Shown: positions 37,245 to 45,215 of the stretch, in pieces | How the letters are laid out: each line of letters begins with the position of its first letter | Position numbering within the stretch: the first letter of the stretch is position 1 | Source: Brevundimonas sp. | GTDB taxonomy: Bacteria > Pseudomonadota > Alphaproteobacteria > Caulobacterales > Caulobacteraceae | Direction of reading: 5' to 3' | DNA: 64,000 bases | Assembly: GCF_013912005.1 (NCBI RefSeq) | Contig: NZ_JACESB010000003.1 | Coordinates: forward strand, 1-64,000 | Position numbers and translations under genes: made by a program | The notes under the pieces: model-generated | Told to the model about the DNA's origin: nothing | Databases searched by the model: none | What the model saw: only the letters and a program-made list of their open reading frames with translations

Positions 37245-38849
37245 TCAGTGCCGGAACACCCGCACGCCGGTGAAGGCCATGGCGACGCCCTGTTCGTCGG
37301 CGGCGGCGATGACCTCGTCGTCGCGGATCGAGCCGCCGGGCTGGATCACCGCCGTGGCCCCGGCGGCGACCGCTTCCAGCAGGCCGTCGGCGAAGGGAAA
37401 GAAGGCCTCGGACGCGCAGGCGGAGCCCTGGGCCAGCGAATGGGCCAGACCCTTGGCCTCGCCGGCCTCGCGGGCGCGGATGGCGGCGATGCGGGCCGAG
37501 TCGCGGCGGTTCATCTGGCCGGCGCCGATGCCGGCGGTCTGGCCGTCCTTCGCATAGACGATGGCGTTGGACTTGACGTGCTTGGCCACGGTGAAGGCGA
37601 ATAGCATGTCCTGGATTTCGGTCGGGGTCGGCTGGCGGCGGGTGACGATCTTCAGGTCGGCCGCGGTGATCCGCGAGCGGTCGCGGCCCTGCACGAGGAA
37701 GCCGCCGGCCACCGAGCGGAACACCTCGCCCTCGGCCAGCGGGTCGGGAAGTCCGTCGGTAAGCAGCAGGCGCAGGTTCTTCTTGGCCGCGAAGACGGCC
37801 TGGGCCTCCGCGTCGGCGCCGGGGGCGATCACCACCTCCGTGAAGATGCCGGTGATGGCGCGGGCGTCGGCGCCGGTCAGCGGGCGGTTGACCGCCACCA
37901 CCCCGCCGAAGGCCGAGACGGCGTCGCATTCGAGGGCGCGGGCGTAGGCCTCCTCGAGGTCGTTCCCGACCGCCACGCCGCAGGGGTTGGCGTGCTTGAC
38001 GATGACGCAGGCCGGAGCCTCGAACTCGGCGACCAGCTCATAGGCCGCGTCGGCGTCGGCGATGTTGTTGTAGCCCAGCTCCTTGCCCTGCAGCTGGCGG
38101 GCGTTGGCGACGCCGGGGCGGGACTCGCCGGTGCGGTAGAAGGCGCCGGTCTGGTGCGGGTTCTCGCCGTAGCGCAGGGTCTGGGCCAGCGAACCGCTGA
38201 TCGACTTGCGGGCCGGGGCGGCGTCGCCCAGCTGGCCGGCGAACCAGCCGGAGACGGCCGCGTCATAGGCGGCGGTGCGGGCGAAGGCGCGGGCGGCCAG
38301 CCGCTTGCGCAGCGCCAGGGTCGTGGCCCCGTCGGCCTTCAGCGCCTCGACGATCAGGCCGATGGACTCGCCGTCGACGGCGACGGCGACGTAGCCGTGG
38401 TTCTTGGACCCCGAGCGGATCATGGCCGGGCCGCCGATGTCGATGTTCTCGATCGCCGCCTCGAAGCCGCCGCCGGACGCCACCGTCTGCTCGAACGGAT
38501 AGAGGTCGATCCAGAGGATATCGACGCCGCCGATGCCGTGCGCCGCCATGGCCTCGGCGTGGGCCGGGGCGTCGCGCACGCCCAGCAGGCCGCCGTGCAC
38601 CACCGGGTGCAGGGTCTTGACCCGGCCGTCCATCATCTCGGGGAAGCCGGTCAGGTCGGCGACGTCCTTCACCGGCAGGCCGAAGCCGGCGATGGCGGCG
38701 CGGGTGCCGCCGGTCGAGACCAGCTCGACGCCCAGCCCATGCAGGGTGCGGGCGACCTCCTCCAGACCGGTCTTGTCCGACAGCGAGATCAGCGCGCGCT
38801 TCGGCGCCACGCGGTCGGGCGCGGGAGGAAAGTCGGGAGCGGCGGGCAT
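37245..38849 (-). CDS. purH: bifunctional AICAR transformylase / IMP cyclohydrolase
   Basis: Last two steps of IMP synthesis. The 534-residue protein has the N-terminal cyclohydrolase (MGS-like) domain ([31 protein letters not shown]) and the C-terminal transformylase domain with the catalytic KHANPCG (Lys-His), [11 protein letters not shown] and [15 protein letters not shown]-like segments, all intact. ATG 38849 lies downstream of a -10-like GCTAGAGC at 38890-38897. The 113-base gap to the hydrolase gene (37132-37244) shows nothing notable. Confidence 0.96.
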   Translation of the reverse strand: MPAAPDFPPAPDRVAPKRALISLSDKTGLEEVARTLHGLGVELVSTGGTRAAIAGFGLPVKDVADLTGFPEMMDGRVKTLHPVVHGGLLGVRDAPAHAEAMAAHGIGGVDILWIDLYPFEQTVASGGGFEAAIENIDIGGPAMIRSGSKNHGYVAVAVDGESIGLIVEALKADGATTLALRKRLAARAFARTAAYDAAVSGWFAGQLGDAAPARKSISGSLAQTLRYGENPHQTGAFYRTGESRPGVANARQLQGKELGYNNIADADAAYELVAEFEAPACVIVKHANPCGVAVGNDLEEAYARALECDAVSAFGGVVAVNRPLTGADARAITGIFTEVVIAPGADAEAQAVFAAKKNLRLLLTDGLPDPLAEGEVFRSVAGGFLVQGRDRSRITAADLKIVTRRQPTPTEIQDMLFAFTVAKHVKSNAIVYAKDGQTAGIGAGQMNRRDSARIAAIRAREAGEAKGLAHSLAQGSACASEAFFPFADGLLEAVAAGATAVIQPGGSIRDDEVIAAADEQGVAMAFTGVRVFRH

Positions 38850-38889
38850 GGCGGCGTCCGTATGTCAGGGGCGGGGAGGGTTGCGGCGG

Positions 38890-38897
38890 GCTCTAGC
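38890..38897 (-). promoter_or_regulatory. -10-like element for purH
   Basis: GCTAGAGC on the minus strand, 7 of 8 matches to the Caulobacter vegetative -10 consensus GCTANAWC, 41 bases upstream of the purH ATG. No good -35 is seen. Confidence 0.35.
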
Positions 38898-38935
38898 ATT
38901 GTCCGCGCCGGGATAGAACCGGCCGCGCCGAAGGA

Positions 38936-39499
38936 TCAGGCCCCTCCGCCGGTCACTGCGAGCCCTTCGAAGTCCACCACCACCGGTTCCCGCCGCAGCA
39001 GCTGCAGGAAGCGCCGGAACTCCGCCTGCCTCAGCGCCGTCGTCGCCGTATTGGTCAGCGGGTGGAAGTTGACGATCTCCGCGTCCCACAGGGCCTTGTC
39101 GAGGATGAAGGTCACCCGGTGGTCCGGGTCGTTGATGAGGCCCAGCGCGGTGACCGAGCCGGGGCGGACGCCGAGGGTCTCGTACAGCAGGGTCTCGTTG
39201 CCGAAGCTCAGGCGGGCGGAGCCGATCCATTTGTCAGCCCGCTTCAGGTCGATCGCCGTGTCCTGACGGGCCGAGATCAGCCAGAGCTTCCCCTTCTTGT
39301 CCTTGAGGAACAGGTTCTTCGTGTGGGCGCCGGGCATGGCGGCCTTGAGCTCCAGCCCCTCCTCGACGCGGAACACGGCCGGGTGCTCGTGGGTGACGTG
39401 CGGGAGGTCCTTCTCCGCCATCCAGGCGAGCAGGCGGTCGCGGTCATATGCGGGCGCGGGGAGAACGGCCGCAGCGGCCGTCGGCTTGTGTTCGGTCAT
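38936..39499 (-). CDS. prolyl-tRNA editing deacylase (ProX/YbaK type)
   Basis: A 187-residue free-standing editing domain related to the INS domain of prolyl-tRNA synthetase, expected to hydrolyse mischarged tRNA-Pro (Ala or Cys). Family marks: [28 protein letters not shown] (with the substrate Lys), [25 protein letters not shown] and [12 protein letters not shown]. The arrangement best fits ProXp-ala/PrdX. The gene stands 86 bases upstream of purH on the same strand, probably with its own promoter in the short gap before the divergent DUF6065 gene. Confidence 0.88.
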   Translation of the reverse strand: MTEHKPTAAAAVLPAPAYDRDRLLAWMAEKDLPHVTHEHPAVFRVEEGLELKAAMPGAHTKNLFLKDKKGKLWLISARQDTAIDLKRADKWIGSARLSFGNETLLYETLGVRPGSVTALGLINDPDHRVTFILDKALWDAEIVNFHPLTNTATTALRQAEFRRFLQLLRREPVVVDFEGLAVTGGGA

Positions 39500-39552
39500 C
39501 GGGCGAAGCTAGGGGTGAAGACCTGTCGCGACCAGCCTGCCGGAGATCGCCC

Positions 39553-40293
39553 GTGGAGCTTGAATGCTATCCGATGACGCCGCAGCCGCCGGACCTCGTG
39601 CCGGGGCGGCAGTCGCGCAACTGGATGGACGCCTTCGCCAGCCGGCACCCCTACCGCTGCCTGCCGCTGACCATGGCCAACACCACGGGCTGGGAGATCC
39701 TGTGCCCGATCACCTTCACGGCCGAATGGAACGGCGGGCCGAGTCAGGACGACATCGTCATCACGCCCGAGCGGCCGACGCCGAACCTCAAGCACATCGT
39801 CACCTCGCACTTCTCGCGCGGGGTGCTGACCCTGCATCCGCAGTACCTGTTCCGGACGCCGCCGGGCTGGGGCCTGCTGGCCGGCGGCTCGCCCAATCAC
39901 GTCAAGGACGGCATCCAGCCGCTGACCGGGCTCATCGAGACCGACTGGCTGCCCTTCCCCTTCACCATGAACTGGATCTTCACCCGGCCCGGGCGGGTGA
40001 AGTTCGAGCGCGGGGAGCCGTTCTGCTTCATCACGCTGATCGAGCACCGCAAGGTGGAGGCGTTCCAGCCGGTCATCCGCTCCCTGGAGTCCAATCCCAA
40101 CATGCACGGCCAGTTCGAGGCGTGGAACCGCGCGCGGACGGACTTCAACCAGCGCCTCGCCGCCGGCGATCCGGAGGCGGCCAAGGAGGCGTGGCAGCGC
40201 TACTACTTCAAGGGCGAGGTGCCCGAGGACCTCGGCAAGGCCCCCGAGACTCACGTCAACAAACGGCGGCTCAACGCGCCGAGGATCGGCTAG
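39553..40293 (+). CDS. DUF6065 family protein
   Basis: A 246-residue soluble protein of unknown function. Landmarks RNWMDAFASRHPYRCLPLTMAN, GWEILCP, NHVKDGIQPLTGLIETDWLPFPFTMNW and FERGEPFCFITLIEH agree with what I remember of DUF6065, found in proteobacteria, often close to secondary-metabolite or sulfotransferase genes. The start is GTG 39553, with GGAG seven bases upstream; the longer frame from 39448 is antisense to the deacylase gene. Trp/His/Tyr-rich composition suggests an enzyme, perhaps with a metal, but no cofactor motif is certain. Confidence 0.8.
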   Translation: MELECYPMTPQPPDLVPGRQSRNWMDAFASRHPYRCLPLTMANTTGWEILCPITFTAEWNGGPSQDDIVITPERPTPNLKHIVTSHFSRGVLTLHPQYLFRTPPGWGLLAGGSPNHVKDGIQPLTGLIETDWLPFPFTMNWIFTRPGRVKFERGEPFCFITLIEHRKVEAFQPVIRSLESNPNMHGQFEAWNRARTDFNQRLAAGDPEAAKEAWQRYYFKGEVPEDLGKAPETHVNKRRLNAPRIG

Positions 40294-40303
40294 GGAAGGG
40301 ACC

Positions 40304-40364
40304 AGGTTCCAGGGATTAGGTTCTAGGGAGCGCCGGATTCTCAGATCCCTAGCCCCTGGAACCT
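40304..40364. repeat. imperfect inverted repeat between convergent genes
   Basis: Bases 40304-40321 pair imperfectly with 40347-40364 (11 bp perfect at the outer end, then two mismatches and 4 more pairs; loop about 25). TAGG/CCTA units recur within it. It fills the gap between the convergent DUF6065 and lipoprotein genes and may act as a bidirectional terminator; there is no T-run. Confidence 0.5.
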
Positions 40365-40380
40365 AGCCCCCAGCACCTGC

Positions 40381-40929
40381 TCACATCGCCCGCGGCACGC
40401 GCGGCCCGAGGTTGTTGATCACCTCACGGGCGTCGAAGGCGTTGGGGTCGCCGGCCGGCTTGGGGCCGCGGCCCATGACGATCTCGGCCGTGGCCTCGTA
40501 GCGATCGATCTCGCGCACGTCGAAGTCCGGACCGAACGGGTCATACCACGGGCTCCAGTAGCCGCGGCGGTAGTAGCGCCAGCGAGGACCCCAGAACGGG
40601 CTGTACCGGTCGTAGTAGAACGGGTCCGGCGTGGCCTGGTAGCGCACGTCGCGGTCGGTGGCGCGGTTCACGGTGGCGAACCAGTCGGCGCCGCTCTGCA
40701 CGGTGAGTTCGGCGGCGCGCAGCAGCAGGCCCATCTCGACCTGTTCGCGGGTGGTCACCGAATTACCGGCGAAGCTGATGCGGTAGCGGTCGGCGTCGAT
40801 GCGCTGTTCCGAATAGCCGTAGCGGCTGCCGCCGCCGGCGGGCCCGTAGGGCGTGGCCGTCGCGCAGGCGGACAGCGCCAGCGCCGCCGAGACCAGCACG
40901 GCCGCGGACTTGATGAAGCGAGGTTTCAT
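40381..40929 (-). CDS. CC0125/CC1285-type lipoprotein
   Basis: A 182-residue lipoprotein: signal peptide with lipobox LSAC (Cys22), then a domain with YRISFAGNSVTTREQVEMGLLLRAAELT, a Tyr/Trp/Arg-rich stretch (about 105-135) and a C-terminal EIVMGRG. This is how I remember the CC0125/CC1285 lipoprotein family of Caulobacterales, of unknown function and distantly like DUF4136 proteins. ATG 40929; the 51-residue-shorter signal start is clear and the upstream frame is not coding. Confidence 0.8.
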   Translation of the reverse strand: MKPRFIKSAAVLVSAALALSACATATPYGPAGGGSRYGYSEQRIDADRYRISFAGNSVTTREQVEMGLLLRAAELTVQSGADWFATVNRATDRDVRYQATPDPFYYDRYSPFWGPRWRYYRRGYWSPWYDPFGPDFDVREIDRYEATAEIVMGRGPKPAGDPNAFDAREVINNLGPRVPRAM

Positions 40930-41010
40930 GGACGGGCTCCTTGTCGCGTCATATGGCGCCATCCTGCATGAACCCGCCATGAACGGCGCGGGTTCCGTTG
41001 TCGCAACCCC

Positions 41011-41643
41011 TTAGAAACGTGAAACTATAAGCGCGGCGGCGGCGAGCAGAAGGAGGCCCGTCAGGACCGCGAAACCCCGCCGGAACCGGGGCTCGGTCAT
41101 CCGGCGGGCGAGGGCCGCGCCGCCCAGGCCGTAGGCGGACATGCTGAGCACGTCCATGCCGATGGTGGCCAGGGCGAACAGGGCCAGCTGCGGCGCCGCC
41201 GGGCGGTTCATATCGAGAAACGGCGGCAGGACGGCCGAAAAGAACAGCACGATCTTGGGGTTGGCGATCTGCACCATGAAGCCGTCGACGAAGGCGCTGC
41301 GGCCGAGGCGGATCGACGCATGCGCCGTCTCCGGCGCCTCCCCGAAGGCGCTCCGCAGGGCCTTCAGCCCCAGCCAGGCCACATACAGGGCGCCGGCGAT
41401 CGAGACGAGGCGGAAGGCCTCGGGAAAGGCGACGACCAGGGCGCCGAGGCCGAGGGCGGCGGCGGCGAACCAGACGAGGGTGGCGCTGTTCATTCCCGCC
41501 ACCCCGGCCAGGGCGCCGGCGCGGCCGCGCTGCACCCCGTTCGCCACGGAAAAGACGTTGGCCGGCCCGGGCGTGATCGCCATCACGGCCATGACGCCGA
41601 GGAAGGTGGCGTAGAGATGCGGGTCGACGGGCAGGGCGGGCAT
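41011..41643 (-). CDS. LysE/RhtB-family amino-acid exporter
   Basis: A 210-residue inner-membrane protein with about six helices. The N-terminal ITPGPANVFSVANGVQRGRAGALAGVAG (about residues 23-50) is the RhtB/LysE signature and NPKIVLFFSAVLPPFL the second conserved loop. The family exports amino acids such as homoserine, threonine or lysine; the substrate is not predictable here. ATG 41643, 43 bases after the end of the upstream exported-protein gene. Confidence 0.9.
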   Translation of the reverse strand: MPALPVDPHLYATFLGVMAVMAITPGPANVFSVANGVQRGRAGALAGVAGMNSATLVWFAAAALGLGALVVAFPEAFRLVSIAGALYVAWLGLKALRSAFGEAPETAHASIRLGRSAFVDGFMVQIANPKIVLFFSAVLPPFLDMNRPAAPQLALFALATIGMDVLSMSAYGLGGAALARRMTEPRFRRGFAVLTGLLLLAAAALIVSRF

Positions 41644-41686
41644 GGGCCGGTCCTCTCGGGCCGGCCGCCGGCGCCGTCAAGCCGGA

Positions 41687-42262
41687 TCAGTCGGCGGGCG
41701 GAGCCGGTTGCGCGGGCGCGGCCGGCGCGGCGGCGGCGGCGATCTCCGCGTTCGCCTCGGTCATGGCGGCGTCGACCTCGTCGAGGGCGCCGCCGAGGGC
41801 GTATTCGGCCACGAGGCCGTAGGTGGCCATGTGCTCCGGGTCATTGGAGGCCCAGGCGCCGTTCTGCGCGATGCCGGCGCCGGCGGCCATGGCCCCGGAG
41901 AGGTCGACCTCGGACATCGCCTCGGCGACGATCGCCTCGACGTCGATCTCGGCCAGGGCCTGTCCGGCGATGGCGGCGGCGTGCTCCGTCACGACCGCGG
42001 TGAAGGCCTGCACGTCCGGGGCATACTCGCCCCACAGGGCGGCGATGCGGGTCTCGCGCTGCTCTTCGGTGAGGGACGTGTCGGCGCCGAGGGCTTCGGC
42101 GCGCTCGCCGAACTCCTCCATCCGGGCCTCGAAGCGGCTGGCGGCGGCTTCGATGGCCGCCTCGGCCGGGGCGGCCCCGGCGGCGGCGTCCGGTTCCTGG
42201 GCGGCGGCGGCCGAGAGCGGCAGGACGGCGAGGGCGGCGGCGAGGGACAGGGCCTTGATCAT
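41687..42262 (-). CDS. exported Ala/Glu-rich protein A
   Basis: A 191-residue protein with a signal peptide (about 1-21, AAAAQE) and a mature part that is almost wholly helical and Ala/Glu-rich, with a Pro/Ala tail at the C-terminus. It contains RFEARMEEFGERAEALG and YAPDVQAFTAVVTEHAAAIAGQ, which resemble a segment of the next gene upstream, so the two are probably paralogues from an old duplication. I recognise no domain. A predicted periplasmic coiled-coil protein of unknown role. Confidence 0.72.
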   Translation of the reverse strand: MIKALSLAAALAVLPLSAAAAQEPDAAAGAAPAEAAIEAAASRFEARMEEFGERAEALGADTSLTEEQRETRIAALWGEYAPDVQAFTAVVTEHAAAIAGQALAEIDVEAIVAEAMSEVDLSGAMAAGAGIAQNGAWASNDPEHMATYGLVAEYALGGALDEVDAAMTEANAEIAAAAAPAAPAQPAPPAD

Positions 42263-42371
42263 GGCGGGGCTCCTTGGCGAGGCCCGCAAGGTCCGCCCGA
42301 CGCCGTCCGACCTCAAGTGAAATCGCGGTAAGGCGGCGGAGCGGGGCTCCGCCGCCCGGGGGCGAGGGCGG

Positions 42372-42827
42372 TTACTCGCCCGCGGTCGCGCCGGCGGCGG
42401 CTCCGGCTTGGGCGCCCATGACCTCCCCCTTGATCTGGACCGGAATGGCGCGGATCTGGGCGTCGATGACCGGACCGGCCGCGGCCGCCTGGCTCTGGGC
42501 TTCCGGCGGCATGCTGGCCATCTGCGACGCGATGAAGGCCTTCAGCTCCTCGGCGAAGGCGTCGACCTCGGGCTGGTAGCGGGCGGCGACAGCGTCGAGG
42601 TCGGCCGACAGCCGGTCGCGGTCGGCGCCGGCGGCGGTCGCCGCGGCCTGCATCTCCGACTTCATCTGCTCCATCCGGCCCTGGAAGACCTCGGCGCGCG
42701 CCTCCAGCTCGGCTTCGGTGGTCGGGGCCTGGACGGCGGCGGGATCGGCGGCCGGCGCTTCCTGGGCGAGAGCCGGGGAGGCGAGGGCGAGGGCGGCCGA
42801 GGCGGCGAGGACGAGGCGAAGGGACAT
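42372..42827 (-). CDS. exported Ala/Glu-rich protein B
   Basis: A 151-residue protein with a signal peptide (about 1-21, PALAQE) followed by a helical Ala/Glu/Met-rich region including VFQGRMEQMKSEMQAA and YQPEVDAFAEELKAFIASQM, and ending in an Ala/Gly tail. It resembles the downstream gene at 41687-42262 (shared pattern RME...YxPxVxAF...AxIAxQ). No domain is recognised. ATG 42827 starts the signal peptide. The 85 bases up to argG hold no gene. Confidence 0.72.
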   Translation of the reverse strand: MSLRLVLAASAALALASPALAQEAPAADPAAVQAPTTEAELEARAEVFQGRMEQMKSEMQAAATAAGADRDRLSADLDAVAARYQPEVDAFAEELKAFIASQMASMPPEAQSQAAAAGPVIDAQIRAIPVQIKGEVMGAQAGAAAGATAGE

Positions 42828-42912
42828 CGGGATTTCCTGAAGAGGGAGCCGCGCCGGCGGCGCGCGCCGGAGCATGGCGCCGGGCGGCCTCCGGGGCGAG
42901 CGGAATCCGTCG

Positions 42913-44151
42913 TCAGTCGCGCCCGCGGGCGTCCCGCTTGCCGAGCACGCGCAGGCGCAGGGCGTTCAGCTTGATGAAGCCCTCGGCGTCGCGGTGGTCG
43001 TAGGCCACGGCGCCCTCCTCGAAGGTCACCAGCTCCTGGTCGTACAGGCTGTCGGGGCTCTCGCGGCCGATCACCGTCGCATTGCCCTTGTACAGCTTGA
43101 GCCGCACGGTCCCGTTCACCCGCTGCTGGCTGTGGTCGATCGCCGCCTGCAGCATCTCCCGCTCGGGCGAGAACCAGAAGCCGTTGTAGATCAGCTGGGC
43201 GTACTTCACCGCCAGCTCGTCCTTCAGGTGCATGGCCCCTCGGTCGAGGGTGATCGACTCGATGCCGCGGTGCGCCGCCAGCAGGATGGTCCCGCCCGGC
43301 GTCTCGTAGACGCCGCGCGACTTCATGCCGACGAAGCGGTTCTCGACCAGGTCCAGCCGGCCGATGCCGTTGTCGTGGCCGAGCTGGTTGAGGCGGGTCA
43401 GCAGGTCGGCGGGCGACAGGGCCTCGCCGTCGATGGAGACGGCGTCGCCCTTCTCGAAGCCGATGGTGACGATGGTCGGCGAGTCGGGGGCGTCCTCGGG
43501 GGAGATGGTGCGCTGGTGCACGAACTCCGGCGCCTCGACGGCGGGATCCTCCAGCACCTTCCCCTCGGACGAGCTATGCAGCAGGTTGGCGTCGACGCTG
43601 AACGGCGCCTCGCCGCGCTTGTCCTTGGAGATCGGGATCTGGTGCTTCTCGGCGAAGTCCAGCAGGGCCTCCCGCGAGCGGAACTCCCACTCCCGCCAGG
43701 GCGCGATGACCCGGATGTCCGGCTCGAGCGCATAGTAGCCGAGCTCGAAGCGGACCTGGTCGTTGCCCTTGCCGGTGGCCCCGTGACAGACGGCGTCGGC
43801 GCCGACCCTGCGGGCGATCTCGATCTGTCGTTTGGCGATCAGCGGCCGGGCGATCGAGGTGCCCAGCAGGTACTGGCCCTCATAGACGGTGTTGGCCCGG
43901 AACATCGGGAAGACGTAGTCCCGCACGAACTCCTCGCGCAGGTCGTCGATGAAGATGTTCTCCGGCTTGATGCCCAGCTTCAGCGCCTTCTCCCGGGCCG
44001 GCGCCAGCTCCTCGCCCTGGCCGAGGTCGGCGGTGAAGGTGATCACCTCCGCCCCGTACTCGGTCTGCAGCCACTTCAGGATGATCGAGGTGTCCAGGCC
44101 GCCGGAATAGGCGAGCACCACCTTCTTCGGGGCGGGGGCGGTAGACGGCAT
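42913..44151 (-). CDS. argG: argininosuccinate synthase
   Basis: ATP-dependent condensation of citrulline and aspartate in arginine synthesis. The 412-residue protein has the N-type ATP pyrophosphatase loop AYSGGLDTS (14-22), [30 protein letters not shown] and the conserved [16 protein letters not shown]. Length and motifs are typical of the family. ATG 44151. It is divergent from the aldo/keto reductase-like gene across a 170-base gap. Confidence 0.96.
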   Translation of the reverse strand: MPSTAPAPKKVVLAYSGGLDTSIILKWLQTEYGAEVITFTADLGQGEELAPAREKALKLGIKPENIFIDDLREEFVRDYVFPMFRANTVYEGQYLLGTSIARPLIAKRQIEIARRVGADAVCHGATGKGNDQVRFELGYYALEPDIRVIAPWREWEFRSREALLDFAEKHQIPISKDKRGEAPFSVDANLLHSSSEGKVLEDPAVEAPEFVHQRTISPEDAPDSPTIVTIGFEKGDAVSIDGEALSPADLLTRLNQLGHDNGIGRLDLVENRFVGMKSRGVYETPGGTILLAAHRGIESITLDRGAMHLKDELAVKYAQLIYNGFWFSPEREMLQAAIDHSQQRVNGTVRLKLYKGNATVIGRESPDSLYDQELVTFEEGAVAYDHRDAEGFIKLNALRLRVLGKRDARGRD

Positions 44152-44321
44152 CGGCGGAGTCCTTCGGCGTGCACGGGGAGGCGCTGGCGTTCGGGGGGCT
44201 TAAAGGACCTGACGCCCGGGGATGCAAGGGCGCGATTGCGACGAAGATCGTCGTTCAGCGGGTAAGGTTCGGGCAAGGAGTTGGAAGGGGCGCCTTAAGC
44301 TTTGCCCGTCAGACTCCGCCG

Positions 44322-45215
44322 GTGATCCCGAACCGCGCCCCGTCTCCGGTCGACAAGCTCGCGCTCGCCGTCGTGCACGCGCCCGAACGCGCCATGCCGG
44401 CGCCGGTCGGCGCCCGCGAGGAATCGCTCCGTTTCCTGCTCCAGACCGCCGCCGATGCGGGGGTCACGGTGGTCGCCACCCGGCCCGAGGGCGACGGCGA
44501 GCGCCTGCTCGGCCAGGCCTGGCCCTTCCCCTCGCCGTTCCAGGTGACGGTGCGCACCGTGCCGCTGGCCGAAGGGGTCGATCGCGTCGAGGCGCGGGCC
44601 CGCCGCTCGCTCGAGCGGCTCGGCCTGCCCCGCGGCGACGCCCTGCTGGCCGCCAGCGCCGCCGACCTCGCCGGGGCCGAGGGCCGCGACCTGTGGGCCC
44701 GGATGCAGGCCCTCAAGGACCGGGGCCTGTTCCGTCGAATCGGCTTCTGCGCGTCCATGGAGGACGGTCCGGTGCTGCTGGCCCGGCGCTTCCAGCCCGA
44801 TCTGGTGCAGCTGCCTTGCAGCCTGCTGGACCAGCGCGCCCACCGGACCGGCGTGCTCGACGAACTGGCCTCTCTCGGCGTGGATATCCACCTGTCCTCG
44901 GTGTTCGCCGGCGGCCTGCTGTTCATGAGCGGCGACGCCCTGCCGCCCGAGATGAACCGCTACGCGCCGCAGCTGTCGCGCATTCGCCGGCGTCTCGCCG
45001 AGGCGCGGGTCGATCCGATGCAGGCGGTGCTCGCCTACACCCTCGGCCTGCCCCAGGCCTCGGCGGTGGTGGCCTCGGCCGCCTCGGCGGCGGAGCTGCG
45101 GGCCATGCTGGCCGCCGCCCACGCCCCCGCGCCGGATCTGGACTGGGGCCAGCTGCAGCTCGAGCAGCCGGCCCCCGTCCTCGCCACCGTGCGCCGGCTC
45201 AGTAGCGCAGCCTGA
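44322..45215 (+). CDS. aldo/keto reductase-fold protein, catalytic residues apparently lost
   Basis: From GTG 44322 a 297-residue protein with the AKR barrel pattern in its second half: LWARMQALKDRGLFRRIGFCAS, FQPDLVQLPCSLLDQR, GVDIHLSSVFAGGLLFM and QAVLAYTLGLPQASAVVASA. In the first half the catalytic motifs are absent: where active enzymes have DTA..Y before G-D-x-E-x-L-L-G, this protein has VATRPEGDGERLLG; the Lys strand reads VTVRTV; and the His position reads ALLAAS. So Asp, Tyr, Lys and His all appear replaced. The in-frame start at 44169 would add 51 implausible residues. The 3' end overlaps btuB by 17 bases on the other strand. Function unknown; possibly a binding protein. Confidence 0.72.
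   Translation: MIPNRAPSPVDKLALAVVHAPERAMPAPVGAREESLRFLLQTAADAGVTVVATRPEGDGERLLGQAWPFPSPFQVTVRTVPLAEGVDRVEARARRSLERLGLPRGDALLAASAADLAGAEGRDLWARMQALKDRGLFRRIGFCASMEDGPVLLARRFQPDLVQLPCSLLDQRAHRTGVLDELASLGVDIHLSSVFAGGLLFMSGDALPPEMNRYAPQLSRIRRRLAEARVDPMQAVLAYTLGLPQASAVVASAASAAELRAMLAAAHAPAPDLDWGQLQLEQPAPVLATVRRLSSAA

Noticed and set aside
40990-41025. TTAG-N7-AAAC upstream of the lipoprotein gene as a CtrA site
   Set aside because: Only one half-site is present; the second half does not match TTAA.
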